From positions 1 through 64,000 of the forward strand of contig CAZGPI010000001.1 in the NCBI GenBank assembly GCA_964527595.1: a stretch of 64,000 nt of DNA, given 5' to 3'. Of the stretch, positions 1 through 8,765 are shown one piece after another. A program made the position numbers and the translations under genes. Within the stretch, counting starts at the first letter, position 1. Each line of letters starts with the position of its first letter. Under the pieces are notes generated by a model, which did no database searches, was not told the DNA's origin, and saw nothing but the letters and a program-made list of their open reading frames with translations. This DNA comes from GWF2-38-10 sp964527595. GTDB taxonomy: Bacteria; Babelota; Babeliae; Babelales; RVW-14.

Positions 1-284
1 CACAATCTGGGCGAGCTTTTGCTGCAAAGCGCTTTTGGTAAAAATTGCCCAAGCCGTCGTGAACATATCAGCCTACGCCCTACGCAGTTACGGCTGGCAC
101 ACCAGCTAATGACTAAAAAATAATTCCGATAGCAAAATTGAAGCGTCGGGACAGTCCGCCTTCGTTCCATACCCCAATAAAACCTACCCCGGTCGCACAA
201 AAGACCTGAAGCAAAAAAAGCTGTCCACAACTTTGGCAAATCTGTTTATACCGCCAAAGAATATTGGTCGTGACGCTTAGATGG
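1..284. other. Window-edge stretch with no recognised gene
   Basis: A plus-strand frame is open from base 1 to a TAA at 121-123 and could be the last 40 codons of a gene that starts outside the window. I do not recognise the peptide. A second short frame (113-280) is open but has no start codon. Bases 71-109 match a repeat seen again just after the tmRNA (57422-57463); both contain CGGCTGGCAC followed by CCAGCTAA. I see no RNA gene here. Confidence 0.3.
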
Positions 285-1118
285 TTACTCTGGGTCTAGT
301 GTGCCATCAATTAGATCCCGCAGCTCGTAACGAATATCCCAGTTTATTTGCGCACACGACGACCAAAAATCGTCGTCCAACCATGCCAATGCCTCTTCAT
401 GATTCTTCTCTACGCCAATTCCATTTTCATAACAACGACCAATTTCCCGCCGCGCCCTCCAACAGTCTTCATGAGCTGCCTTAAAAAAGTATTCAAATGC
501 CTTTTCGAAATTTTTCTCTACGCCTCGACCATTCTCATAACAATGCCCAACTTCCAACCAATCATGATCTCTCAATGTCCACTCAAAAGATTTTGCAAGA
601 TCCCTTTCCACACCAATACCATTTTTATAGCAACGAACAACTTCCTTCAGCGCCGATTCATATCGTTGTTTAGCGGCTCTTAAGAACCATTCAAAGGCCT
701 TTTCTAAATCCATCACCACACCATCGCCATGTTCATAAGAATAACCTATCTGACACTGCGCCATACAATGGCCTTGTTCAGCAGCTTTCAAAAACCATTC
801 AAAAGCCTTCTCCTGATCATTTTCTATACCAACCCCATCTTTATAGGACTTACCTATTTCGTACTGCGAACGATCATCTCCCTCTCTGGCAGCTTTCAAA
901 AACCATTCAAAAGCCTTTTCTGGATTTTTTTCTACACCTTGGCCAATTTTATAACAAGTAGCCAAAATACTCTGGTAACCTACTGAAGCATCATCCACTT
1001 CAGCTTCAGCCTTTTTCAATACACCTCTAAAAAAAGATGTATCTTTCTCCATAGGAAACACATTGAAAAACGAACATAATAGCAATGTTAACATCGTGTT
1101 TTTTAAATTACGAAGCAT
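285..1118 (-). CDS. Secreted Sel1-repeat protein
   Basis: The protein has 277 residues. An N-terminal hydrophobic segment (about residues 8-22) looks like a signal peptide. Six Sel1-type repeats follow from about residue 48 to 245, each with a glycine-rich turn such as GVGIEND or GIGVEKN followed by KAFEWFLKAA or a variant. Sel1 repeats form TPR-like alpha solenoids that bind proteins, and they are common in host-associated bacteria. The start has a good ribosome site (AAAGGGG) about 4 nt upstream. It stands alone, with no co-directional neighbour. A role at the host interface or in the periplasm is inference; no enzyme domain is visible. Confidence 0.85.
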   Translation of the reverse strand: MLRNLKNTMLTLLLCSFFNVFPMEKDTSFFRGVLKKAEAEVDDASVGYQSILATCYKIGQGVEKNPEKAFEWFLKAAREGDDRSQYEIGKSYKDGVGIENDQEKAFEWFLKAAEQGHCMAQCQIGYSYEHGDGVVMDLEKAFEWFLRAAKQRYESALKEVVRCYKNGIGVERDLAKSFEWTLRDHDWLEVGHCYENGRGVEKNFEKAFEYFFKAAHEDCWRARREIGRCYENGIGVEKNHEEALAWLDDDFWSSCAQINWDIRYELRDLIDGTLDPE

Positions 1119-1490
1119 AGACCCCTTTCCTTTCTTTAAAATTGTAACTTATGAAACTTTTGACATTTATATTATAAGACGCTTAAATGTTTTTATTAAC
1201 AATTTTTTACGAGTTTGCTTATATGCTTAAGATGCAAGTGTGACGCTGTCTCAAAACTTTGCAAACTAATGACCTTTGAATTGTTTAAACCAATGCACAA
1301 CTACCGCTGCCAATAACGTCTTGAATTCTTTCCAGCATAAGGTTATCATAGATGAAAGTTCTAAGATCATCCAGGATGGCCCATATTACACTTCCCAATT
1401 CTCTTTTATTTCTATTTTTTCCCTTAATGCGATCATCCAAGACAACCATACTGTACAAATTTTTAGTTGTTATACCAATAGAGAAAATTC
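1119..1490. other. Intergenic region, possible degraded mobile-element remnant
   Basis: Short frames on both strands are interrupted by stops and lack ribosome sites. On the minus strand, about 1275-1470 reads as two short peptide stretches rich in Trp and Lys separated by a stop, faintly like decayed transposase. At 1240-1258 the string GACGCTGTCTCAAAAC resembles some insertion-sequence ends. A TATAAT hexamer on the minus strand (1171-1176) may be the -10 of the Sel1 gene, but I found no well-spaced -35. Nothing here can be called firmly. Confidence 0.25.
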
Positions 1491-2219
1491 ATGCTAAAGA
1501 AATTTTTTTTAGTTATTGCATGCTTATATTCAACGCAAGGCTTTGCAATGCATCCCCCTTTGATTCGTGATATTGATCTTTATCAACGTCATTGCATTGC
1601 CATTATGGGATGTTTATTTGATGAAGCGCTGCGTCCTCATTATTCTTCGAGCATGGACAAATTCAGCTTAAATGAAGATAAAATCTGTTATTTTCTGAAC
1701 AATAATTCGACTTTTAATTTATCTATTTATGACAACTCTGATGTTCTTTCCTTTTTCCCTCCAAAAGAATGGAACCGTGAAGGTAAATATTATACATGGA
1801 TCGCTGATAAAACCGGGTTACCCGTAACCCATCCATGGGATGATTTTCAAGATTCTTATAGAGAAATTTTTACAAAAATGAGAAAAGGTTGGCTCCTTCT
1901 TTCATTTTTACAGGGACTTGATATGCGTGACGACTCTAGACCTGATGTAAAATGGAAATATTGTTGTTTTGCTAAGGAAATGGATTTCAATGGAGAAGCA
2001 AATGCTATCCTAAACATGATAAGCAAAACGGTCTTGGCCAAACATGCTACGTGTACCGATGATGGTTGCAGCTATAGGAATCCGAGTATTTATTCAAAGC
2101 CACCTGGAAAAATCTACCTTTGTATTGAAAAAGACTTTGTCGAACGATTTGATCGTATGTTTAAATTTGAACTAACGGGCCCTATCTGCAGTCAAGGCAA
2201 AGAATCAAAATCCAAATAG
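1491..2219 (+). CDS. Secreted Cys-containing protein of unknown family
   Basis: The protein has 242 residues. It starts with MLKKFFLVIACLYSTQGFA, a clear signal peptide with a likely cut after Ala19. The mature part has several Cys residues, including a CC pair (YCCFAKE) and a C-x4-C (CTDDGC), so disulfides are likely if it is exported. No known domain is recognised. Its composition is ordinary and its frame is clean over 729 nt. It stands between a divergent Sel1 gene and murC, about 130 nt upstream of murC, so it is probably a separate unit. Confidence 0.65.
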   Translation: MLKKFFLVIACLYSTQGFAMHPPLIRDIDLYQRHCIAIMGCLFDEALRPHYSSSMDKFSLNEDKICYFLNNNSTFNLSIYDNSDVLSFFPPKEWNREGKYYTWIADKTGLPVTHPWDDFQDSYREIFTKMRKGWLLLSFLQGLDMRDDSRPDVKWKYCCFAKEMDFNGEANAILNMISKTVLAKHATCTDDGCSYRNPSIYSKPPGKIYLCIEKDFVERFDRMFKFELTGPICSQGKESKSK

Positions 2220-2346
2220 CTTTCCACAAAAACCTGTTAAATGCTGTCAAAATAATGTATAACATAATGCTATAGACCAGGGTTTGTTCAAAAAAAACAA
2301 TAATTACAATTAGGCACGCTGGGTTTTTAATTTTAGGGAGTTAACC

Positions 2347-3762
2347 ATGTATAAGAAACATGAGCATATTCACTTTATGGGCATCGGTGGTATTGGTATG
2401 AGCGGCATTGCAGAAATCTTACGCTTGCAAGGCTATACGGTAACAGGATGCGATACCTCAACCAACAATAAAACAATCGACCACTTACGTAGTATCGGAT
2501 GCTCAATAGCCCCGAACCATGATAAATGCCATATTATCGATGCTGATGTTTTGGTATACTCATCGGCCGTCGACCACCAAAATCCAGAAGTTGTTGCCGC
2601 CCTTTTAAAAGGAATCCCCGTCATCCCTCGCGCTCTCATGCTTGCCGAACTTATGCGCACAAAATTTAGCATCGCCGTTTCGGGCGCCCATGGAAAAACC
2701 ACCACAACATCGTTAATTTCGCATATTTTTATTGAAGCACCACAAAATCCAACCGTGATTATTGGTGGAATTCTCAAAAACATTAACAATAACGCCCACC
2801 TTGGTGATAGCGATATCCTTATCGCCGAAGCTGATGAAAGCGATCGCTCCCTCTTATATCTCAACCCAACAATGGCCGTTGTTACCAATATTGACGCCGA
2901 ACATTTGGACACCTACAAAGATATTGATGACATCAAAAATACGTTTAAAAACTTTTTGGCACGCCTACCATTTTATGGCAAAGCTATTTTGTGTATTGAC
3001 GATAAAAACATTCAAGATCTTTTGCCACTTCCTCACATTAACGTCGTTAAATATGGCTTAAATGATAATGCCGATATTATGGGTGAAATTTGCGAGCTTA
3101 ATCCATCATCATCTATCTTCAATATTTACTCAAATAAAGTTGATCCTATTTCAAAGACAAAACATAAAAGACTCCTTGGTAAAGTTACCATCAATATTCC
3201 AGGCGTTCACAATGTACTTAATGCACTAGCCGCAACGGCACTTTGTTTGGAATTTGACATGCCATTCATTACCATTGCAACCGCCCTTGGAACATTTAAA
3301 GGCGTTGAACGTCGCTTTGAATTTAAGGGGTCATATAATGGGGTTGATATTTTTGATGATTATGGACATCATCCAACCGAAATAAAAAACACCTTAATTA
3401 TCGCCGATCGCAGAAAACAAAAACGTTTACACGTGGTATTTCAACCACATCGTTTTACCAGAACACAAAAACTTTGGGATGATTTTGTTGATGTCTTTGC
3501 CACCACAAGTGACGCTTATACTATCGAATCTCTTTACATAACCGACATTTATCCGGCAAGTGAACAACCAATTGCAAACATTACAAGTGATCGACTAGTC
3601 CAAGCAATTAAAGAAAAAAATCCAAAGCTCAAGGTTTACTACATACCAACTTATGCGGAAATAACACAAAAAATTCAACCAACACTCGCTGACGGTGACC
3701 TGCTAATTACAATCGGCGCCGGCAAAGTTAATCAGGTTGGAGAGGCGCTGCTCGCACAATAA
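2347..3762 (+). CDS. murC: UDP-N-acetylmuramate--L-alanine ligase
   Basis: MurC joins L-alanine to UDP-MurNAc with ATP, the first amino-acid addition in peptidoglycan precursor synthesis (cytoplasm). The 471-residue length is usual. The N-terminal Rossmann part opens with HFMGIGGIGMSG (residues 9-20). The ATP loop GAHGKTTT is at 113-120. EADESD and NIDAEHLDTY follow in the central ligase domain, and DDYGHHPTEI marks the C-terminal domain. The ribosome site AGGGAG lies 7 nt before the ATG. The 3' end overlaps the convergent glycosyltransferase gene by 31 nt. No other mur genes are adjacent, so it is not in a dcw-type cluster here. Confidence 0.97.
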   Translation: MYKKHEHIHFMGIGGIGMSGIAEILRLQGYTVTGCDTSTNNKTIDHLRSIGCSIAPNHDKCHIIDADVLVYSSAVDHQNPEVVAALLKGIPVIPRALMLAELMRTKFSIAVSGAHGKTTTTSLISHIFIEAPQNPTVIIGGILKNINNNAHLGDSDILIAEADESDRSLLYLNPTMAVVTNIDAEHLDTYKDIDDIKNTFKNFLARLPFYGKAILCIDDKNIQDLLPLPHINVVKYGLNDNADIMGEICELNPSSSIFNIYSNKVDPISKTKHKRLLGKVTINIPGVHNVLNALAATALCLEFDMPFITIATALGTFKGVERRFEFKGSYNGVDIFDDYGHHPTEIKNTLIIADRRKQKRLHVVFQPHRFTRTQKLWDDFVDVFATTSDAYTIESLYITDIYPASEQPIANITSDRLVQAIKEKNPKLKVYYIPTYAEITQKIQPTLADGDLLITIGAGKVNQVGEALLAQ

Positions 3763-4934
3763 TATGCCAAATTATCCTGCAAATATTGAGCTGTTGGCCG
3801 AGCCTTTAGTGCTTTTTCAACAGCTCTTTTTCCTACATCATATTTTCCAACATACCAAGCAGAACGACCCAATAAATCATGGCGCTCGACATCATATAAA
3901 TTCTTCTCGATGAATAAAACATCATTTTCAGGGTATGGTAAATCTGCAGCATATTGCGCAAACAAACAACATAATGCATTATCCCCGGCTTCCCAATAAT
4001 GCCGGGCTAGACAAACTAATGGTTCCGCTCGCCATGGACGCAAAGAAAACGCCCTTAAGTAATTAAGTACCACTTGGTCGCCATTACCCAAAGCTTCATA
4101 AACTTGTGCTAGCTTATAGTAGGCCATAAAATTTTCTTCATCCCAACCCGGCATTTCAGTACGTCGCTCATACCACAATCGCGCATTCTCCCAATCCCCC
4201 AAACAAGCATATGTTTGGGCTAAATAGAAAACGGTACGAGGATCTGAAGGATTAAGATCATGTTCCTTGAGTAAAATTTTGCTATCACGAGTCCAACGTT
4301 TTCGCGATTTTTCTTGCCCATATTCGGTAACCCGCAACTCAAAAAAACAATCGGCCGGAACTTTTCCTTTTGAAACCTGGTTAAGAACTTCATGAACAGG
4401 TCCAACAAAACGGACATTGGATCGACATCGAATAAGGCGTGCTGTGTAAAAATCAAGATTAGTGCCGATAATACGCACTAAATATGATGCCTCGGTTTCA
4501 TCTTTATGTAATGCGCAAAATTTCACAAGACTATTAACGTTATGCATATACCATTCTGCATCAAGCATAAGCATAAAACATGCTTGAGGAAAAGCCTCTT
4601 CTGCCAATTGCAATGCTCGATTGCGCGATATTGAAAAATCAATAAACGGTTCTTGTTTGATTACTGCGTTTGATAGATGATGTTTTTCAAAAAATTTTCT
4701 TGTCACCGCAACGGTATCGTCCGTTGAACCTGTATCAAAAATTAAAAAATCACCAAGCCCCTCATCAATAAATGGCTGGAGCGTTTGGCATATAACCGAT
4801 GCTTCATCCTTAACCATAAGCACAATTACGAGAAGTGGATCTTTTGTTACGCCTGTATTTGGTTGTAACCCGTGAAACGCTATGAAATTAAAAAACACCA
4901 AGAAAAATGGATAAAAAGTTTTCTTCATATGCAC
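3732..4934 (-). CDS. Family 2 glycosyltransferase with C-terminal TPR-like repeats
   Basis: The protein has 400 residues. A hydrophobic N-terminus (about 5-22) is a signal peptide or membrane anchor. A GT-A domain follows: VIVLMVKDEA, then DTGSTDDT, SRNRAL and MLDAEW, the last in place of the usual LDADE metal motif. From about residue 225 on, helical repeats (YLAQTYACLGDWENARLWYERR and later units) look like TPRs. GT2-TPR proteins are often sugar transferases acting on proteins or glycans; acceptor and donor are unknown. An exported GT-A fold would be odd, so the N-terminus may instead be an anchor. The gene lies just downstream of the collagen-like gene's terminator. Confidence 0.8.
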   Translation of the reverse strand: MHMKKTFYPFFLVFFNFIAFHGLQPNTGVTKDPLLVIVLMVKDEASVICQTLQPFIDEGLGDFLIFDTGSTDDTVAVTRKFFEKHHLSNAVIKQEPFIDFSISRNRALQLAEEAFPQACFMLMLDAEWYMHNVNSLVKFCALHKDETEASYLVRIIGTNLDFYTARLIRCRSNVRFVGPVHEVLNQVSKGKVPADCFFELRVTEYGQEKSRKRWTRDSKILLKEHDLNPSDPRTVFYLAQTYACLGDWENARLWYERRTEMPGWDEENFMAYYKLAQVYEALGNGDQVVLNYLRAFSLRPWRAEPLVCLARHYWEAGDNALCCLFAQYAADLPYPENDVLFIEKNLYDVERHDLLGRSAWYVGKYDVGKRAVEKALKARPTAQYLQDNLAYYCASSASPT

Positions 4935-4941
4935 CCTTTAT

Positions 4942-4982
4942 AAAAAGTAGAGACGCTCATAGACTATAACAAGCGCCTCTAC
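4942..4982 (-). terminator. Rho-independent terminator after the collagen-like gene
   Basis: Arms at 4947-4957 and 4972-4982 form an 11-bp stem with one G-T pair and a 14-nt loop. Read on the minus strand the stem is followed by TTTTT (4946-4942), so it ends transcripts of the collagen-like gene before the glycosyltransferase start at 4934. Confidence 0.75.
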
Positions 4983-5000
4983 TTTAACCTAGGGAGTTAG

Positions 5001-8000
5001 TTATGCCAATCGTTCAATTTCCAGTGATGCATTGCAACATGGACCAAATAAGCAAACCGACTGAGTTCCCTCGTGGGTAATGTTATGGAGCTGGATTTTT
5101 GTACATGCTGGCAATGTTGCAGTGAAAAATCCATGATCAACTCGTATCTTATTACTTGAATCGGTACATTTAAGATCAAGCATTTTTGTGTCACTTGAAT
5201 ATTGAGAGCCCATCAAAGGGACGCCATTTGCTAGCAACTCAAAAACCAAAACATCATCTTGCCCAATAAGGCCCGTACATCCTCGTACATAATATTCAAA
5301 ATAATACGTTCCTGCATGCGGAAGAATAAATGTTGAACAATCATGCTTACAACCATGCCCTGAATGGTGTTCGCGGCCATGTTCACAATCATCCCCATTG
5401 TGGGTTTCACAACCATGCTCATGGTGCCCATCATGCTCGCAATGATCTTCACACCAATGCCCACCGTGATGCCCAGGTGGAATTATGCAATGTGAAGGGC
5501 CAATATTGCTAAAGCAAACAACTCCATCAGCGAGAATAATTGTTGTTGTAATATTGGTAGCAAAAGCGTATTCCAATAGGCCGGTTGCGCCCGTTGCTCC
5601 CGTGTGGCCCGTTGGGCCAATTTGGCCGGGAAATCCTGGCATACCTGCTTGACCTGCTGGTCCAACCGGACCAACTGGTCCCATAGGACCAATCGGACCT
5701 TGCGGCCCGGGGTGGCATTCATTTTGATGGCAACAATGTTCATCGTGTTCACCATGTCCGCAAGAGCAACAACATACTCCGGCTGGCCCCATTGGACCAC
5801 AATCACCTTTAGGCCCAGTCGCCCCGGTATGACCAGTTGCGCCCATTGGACCAACTGCTCCTTGCTGGCCTGTTGCACCGGTTGGGCCAACATATCCCAT
5901 TGGACCAAGCAATCCTTGCGGTCCAATTATGCCTTGCGCTCCGGTAGCACCGGTAGACCCCGTAGCGCCCATTGGGCCGACTGAACCTTGAGGCCCGGTA
6001 GAACCAGTCGCTCCTACAGGTCCGATTGAACCAATTACGCCTTGTGGCCCAGTTGCCCCTGTATTACCAGTAGCTCCCATTGGACCAATTACACCTTGTG
6101 GTCCTGTAGATCCCTGTGGCCCAACAATGCCTTGGGGTCCGGTTGCTCCGGTATTACCCGTAGGGCCAATTGAGCCAATTACCCCTTGTGGGCCGGTTCC
6201 GCCTGTATTACCAGTTGGACCCATCGGACCAATTATTCCTTGTGATCCTGTAGATCCTTGAGGACCAATTGCACCTTGTGGGCCAGTCGAACCGGTATTA
6301 CCCGTAGGTCCCATTGGGCCAACCGAGCCTTGTTGACCAGTAGCACCGTCCTCACCTTCTTCACCTGCTGGTCCCATCGGCCCAATTGAACCCTGAGGAC
6401 CGGTAGAGCCAGTGTTGCCTGTAGGTCCCATTGGACCAACTATTCCCTGTGCTCCGGTAGGACCTTGCAAACCAATTGCACCTTGAGGACCAGTTCCTCC
6501 AGTATTACCCGTTGGGCCCATAGGACCAAGCAAGCCTTGTGGGCCAGTCGCACCATCCTCACCTTCCTCACCCGCTGGTCCCATCGGCCCAATTGAACCC
6601 TGAGGCCCGGTCGCTCCCGTATTACCAGTCGCTCCTTGCAAACCAATTATACCTTGTGGTCCCGTTCCGCCAGTGTTACCCGTAGGCCCCATTGGACCTA
6701 TTATTCCTTGGGATCCGGTAGATCCTGTATTACCGGTAGGACCTTGCAAACCAATTGCACCCTGCGGACCAGTTCCTCCAGTATTACCCGTTGGGCCCAT
6801 AGGACCAATCGATCCTTGTGGGCCAGTAGCGCCATCTTCACCTTCTGCACCAGCCGGCCCCATAGGACCAATTATCCCCTGAGGCCCTGTTCCGCCCGTA
6901 TTGCCTGTAGGTCCCATTGGCCCTACTATTCCCTGCGCTCCAGTCGCTCCTTGCAAACCAATTATACCTTGTGGTCCCGTTCCACCAGTATTACCGGTTG
7001 GTCCCATAGGACCAATCAAGCCTTGTGGACCAGTTGCGCCATCTTCACCTTCTTCACCTGTCGGACCAATTAAACCCTGTTGACCAGTAGATCCTGTGCT
7101 ACCCGTAGGTCCTAATGGACCAATGGGCCCTTGAGGCCCTGTTCCGCCCGTATTGCCTGTTGGTCCCATTGGTCCAATAATTCCTTGTGAGCCCGTAGCT
7201 CCTTGCAATCCAAGAGGTCCTTGCGGGCCTGTTCCTCCGGTATTACCCGTAGGTCCCATCGGTCCAACCGATCCTTGTGGGCCAGTAGCCCCATCTTCCC
7301 CTGAAGGACCAATTAAACCCTGCTGACCAGCAGATCCCGTATTACCTGTAGGTCCTAATGGACCAATTGGTCCTTGCGGACCTGTTCCGCCAGCGTTACC
7401 CGTTGGCCCCATCGGACCAACAATTCCTTGTGGGCCCGTTCCTCCGGTATTACCAGTGGGTCCCATCGGACCAACCCACCCCTGTGGACCTGTTCCGCCG
7501 GTATTACCCGTTGGGCCCATCGGACCAATAGGACCTTGTGGGCCAGGGGGACATTGCCCACCCTGTTCACAATGTCCGCCATGTCCGGCTGGTCCACCAT
7601 GTTCGCCACATTCACAAGCCGGCCCCATTGGGCCACATGGTCCCGTTGCACCGGTATTTCCAGTTGGTCCCGTATGACCTATTGGACCACATGATCCAGT
7701 TGCCCCCGTACTACCGGTTGCACCAGTTGATCCGGTAGCTCCAGTCGCGCCCGTTGCACCTGTATGACCGGTTGGGTAGCATGTATTTTCAGGTTTATTT
7801 GGCGCGCAGGTTAAACCGGTTGCACCGCTCGATCCATTCGCACCGGTTGGCCCAGTTAGCCCATATTTGCCATAAAATCCATTAATAATATCATTTTCAG
7901 AATATTGCCAATTTTCGGCATGGTCACGATCAGTGTTATTGTCAGAATTACTATTTTGGCTAGACCCACCGCCCAACCAAGACCACCAACTTCTACCCAG

Positions 8001-8417
8001 GTCAGCGCTTCTGTCGTTTTGATGGGAACTCATTTCTATATCGCGATTTTTCAATTCTTTATCATATTCTCCTAGATGCTTTTTTGCTTGCCCATGACCG
8101 ATTTTTGCAATTTCTTTTGGCATCTTGGCGAGCATCCATTCATAATCGGTAATATGCCCCCCGGCCTTAAGATAGTTGAGCCAAAAAGCATCTTCACTAT
8201 CATGGCCCGAAAATTCATGTGCTTTTACCATGATGTTGCGTATATTATCTGGCACATAAGCAAATCGAAGACCAGGAAAATCATTGATAAACTTAATTTC
8301 CTCTCCTGAGAGTATTTTATTAACAATCGGTTGTGCATTATGTGCGCTAAGATAAAAACCTGGTGTTATCAGCAAAAGGACGAATACCCATCCTTTCAAA
8401 TTCAAACGAGGCTTCAT
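5001..8417 (-). CDS. Large secreted collagen-like protein with His/Cys-rich segments and jelly-roll-like head
   Basis: The start was set at 8417, where ATG follows AAGGAG by 7 nt, giving 1138 residues; a longer frame to 8510 lacks a ribosome site. Residues 1-27 are a signal peptide. A polar stalk follows to about 185, then about 750 residues of Gly-X-Y repeats, many built on the block GPMGPTGNTGGTGPQG. Two linkers rich in His, Cys and Gly interrupt them (DNA about 7546-7650 and 5716-5775). The last ~190 residues resemble the C1q/BclA-type jelly roll (AGTYYFEYYVRG) and contain a His/Cys/Asp-rich insertion (DNA about 5340-5480). Trimeric fibres on the cell surface are likely from the family. 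Metal binding by the His/Cys parts is inference. Confidence 0.88.
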   Translation of the reverse strand: MKPRLNLKGWVFVLLLITPGFYLSAHNAQPIVNKILSGEEIKFINDFPGLRFAYVPDNIRNIMVKAHEFSGHDSEDAFWLNYLKAGGHITDYEWMLAKMPKEIAKIGHGQAKKHLGEYDKELKNRDIEMSSHQNDRSADLGRSWWSWLGGGSSQNSNSDNNTDRDHAENWQYSENDIINGFYGKYGLTGPTGANGSSGATGLTCAPNKPENTCYPTGHTGATGATGATGSTGATGSTGATGSCGPIGHTGPTGNTGATGPCGPMGPACECGEHGGPAGHGGHCEQGGQCPPGPQGPIGPMGPTGNTGGTGPQGWVGPMGPTGNTGGTGPQGIVGPMGPTGNAGGTGPQGPIGPLGPTGNTGSAGQQGLIGPSGEDGATGPQGSVGPMGPTGNTGGTGPQGPLGLQGATGSQGIIGPMGPTGNTGGTGPQGPIGPLGPTGSTGSTGQQGLIGPTGEEGEDGATGPQGLIGPMGPTGNTGGTGPQGIIGLQGATGAQGIVGPMGPTGNTGGTGPQGIIGPMGPAGAEGEDGATGPQGSIGPMGPTGNTGGTGPQGAIGLQGPTGNTGSTGSQGIIGPMGPTGNTGGTGPQGIIGLQGATGNTGATGPQGSIGPMGPAGEEGEDGATGPQGLLGPMGPTGNTGGTGPQGAIGLQGPTGAQGIVGPMGPTGNTGSTGPQGSIGPMGPAGEEGEDGATGQQGSVGPMGPTGNTGSTGPQGAIGPQGSTGSQGIIGPMGPTGNTGGTGPQGVIGSIGPTGNTGATGPQGIVGPQGSTGPQGVIGPMGATGNTGATGPQGVIGSIGPVGATGSTGPQGSVGPMGATGSTGATGAQGIIGPQGLLGPMGYVGPTGATGQQGAVGPMGATGHTGATGPKGDCGPMGPAGVCCCSCGHGEHDEHCCHQNECHPGPQGPIGPMGPVGPVGPAGQAGMPGFPGQIGPTGHTGATGATGLLEYAFATNITTTIILADGVVCFSNIGPSHCIIPPGHHGGHWCEDHCEHDGHHEHGCETHNGDDCEHGREHHSGHGCKHDCSTFILPHAGTYYFEYYVRGCTGLIGQDDVLVFELLANGVPLMGSQYSSDTKMLDLKCTDSSNKIRVDHGFFTATLPACTKIQLHNITHEGTQSVCLFGPCCNASLEIERLA
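5590..7860 (-). repeat. Tandem Gly-X-Y coding repeat array
   Basis: The DNA is a degenerate array of 9-nt triplet-codon units grouped into higher-order blocks of about 45-60 nt. The amino-acid block GPMGPTGNTG recurs more than ten times with synonymous changes. Such an array can change length by slipped pairing or recombination, and repeat number could vary between strains. Confidence 0.85.
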
Positions 8418-8765
8418 AACGAAACTCCTTTCATTAAAAGTTAATGAGCCAACAATCCCCAAAATACAGAATCCTACATCCAAAAGCTTAATTTGGGTTT
8501 TGCAAAACAACCACCAGCAAATTTTAAATTGTAGCTAATATCAAATTACCTCGAAGCCTTTTTGGCTTTTCACGCCCAGCAATCAAAGCTCTTTTAAAAA
8601 ATAAAAAAATAGAATTATTGAAGATATAGCGTTAAATAGCATTAATCGGCTTACAGGGCATTCGAGCCCTCATAACCAAGCCCAAAATTGCCTTGTCGAA
8701 AAATTAATGTCATGTAATATGAGTCGTCATACACAGGAAAACCAGGCGATTATTAACCAATAGAA
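8418..8765. other. Divergent intergenic region between collagen-like gene and comM
   Basis: This 348-nt region holds the collagen-like ribosome site (8425-8430, minus strand), a short hairpin (GGGC/GCCC, about 8656-8669) and a comM promoter candidate. I see no gene in it. Confidence 0.5.
8693..8720 (+). promoter_or_regulatory. Sigma-70-type promoter candidate for comM
   Basis: TTGTCG (8693-8698), 16-nt spacer, TAATAT (8715-8720). It lies about 45 nt before the comM start. Confidence 0.45.

Noticed and set aside
1276..1570. Two overlapping short frames before the gene at 1491
   Set aside because: They overlap the clear signal-peptide gene in other frames and have no start signals.
5330..7738. 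Many long frames on both strands within the collagen-like gene
   Set aside because: They follow from the 9-nt coding repeat, which keeps several frames open; they lack ribosome sites and have repeat-biased composition.
5590..7860. Possible CRISPR array because of regular repeats
   Set aside because: The units are contiguous Gly-X-Y codons without unique spacers, and no cas genes are present.
8655..8670. tRNA-like fragment (AGGGCATTCGAGCCCT)
   Set aside because: Only one short stem is present, with no acceptor stem, anticodon arm or CCA context.
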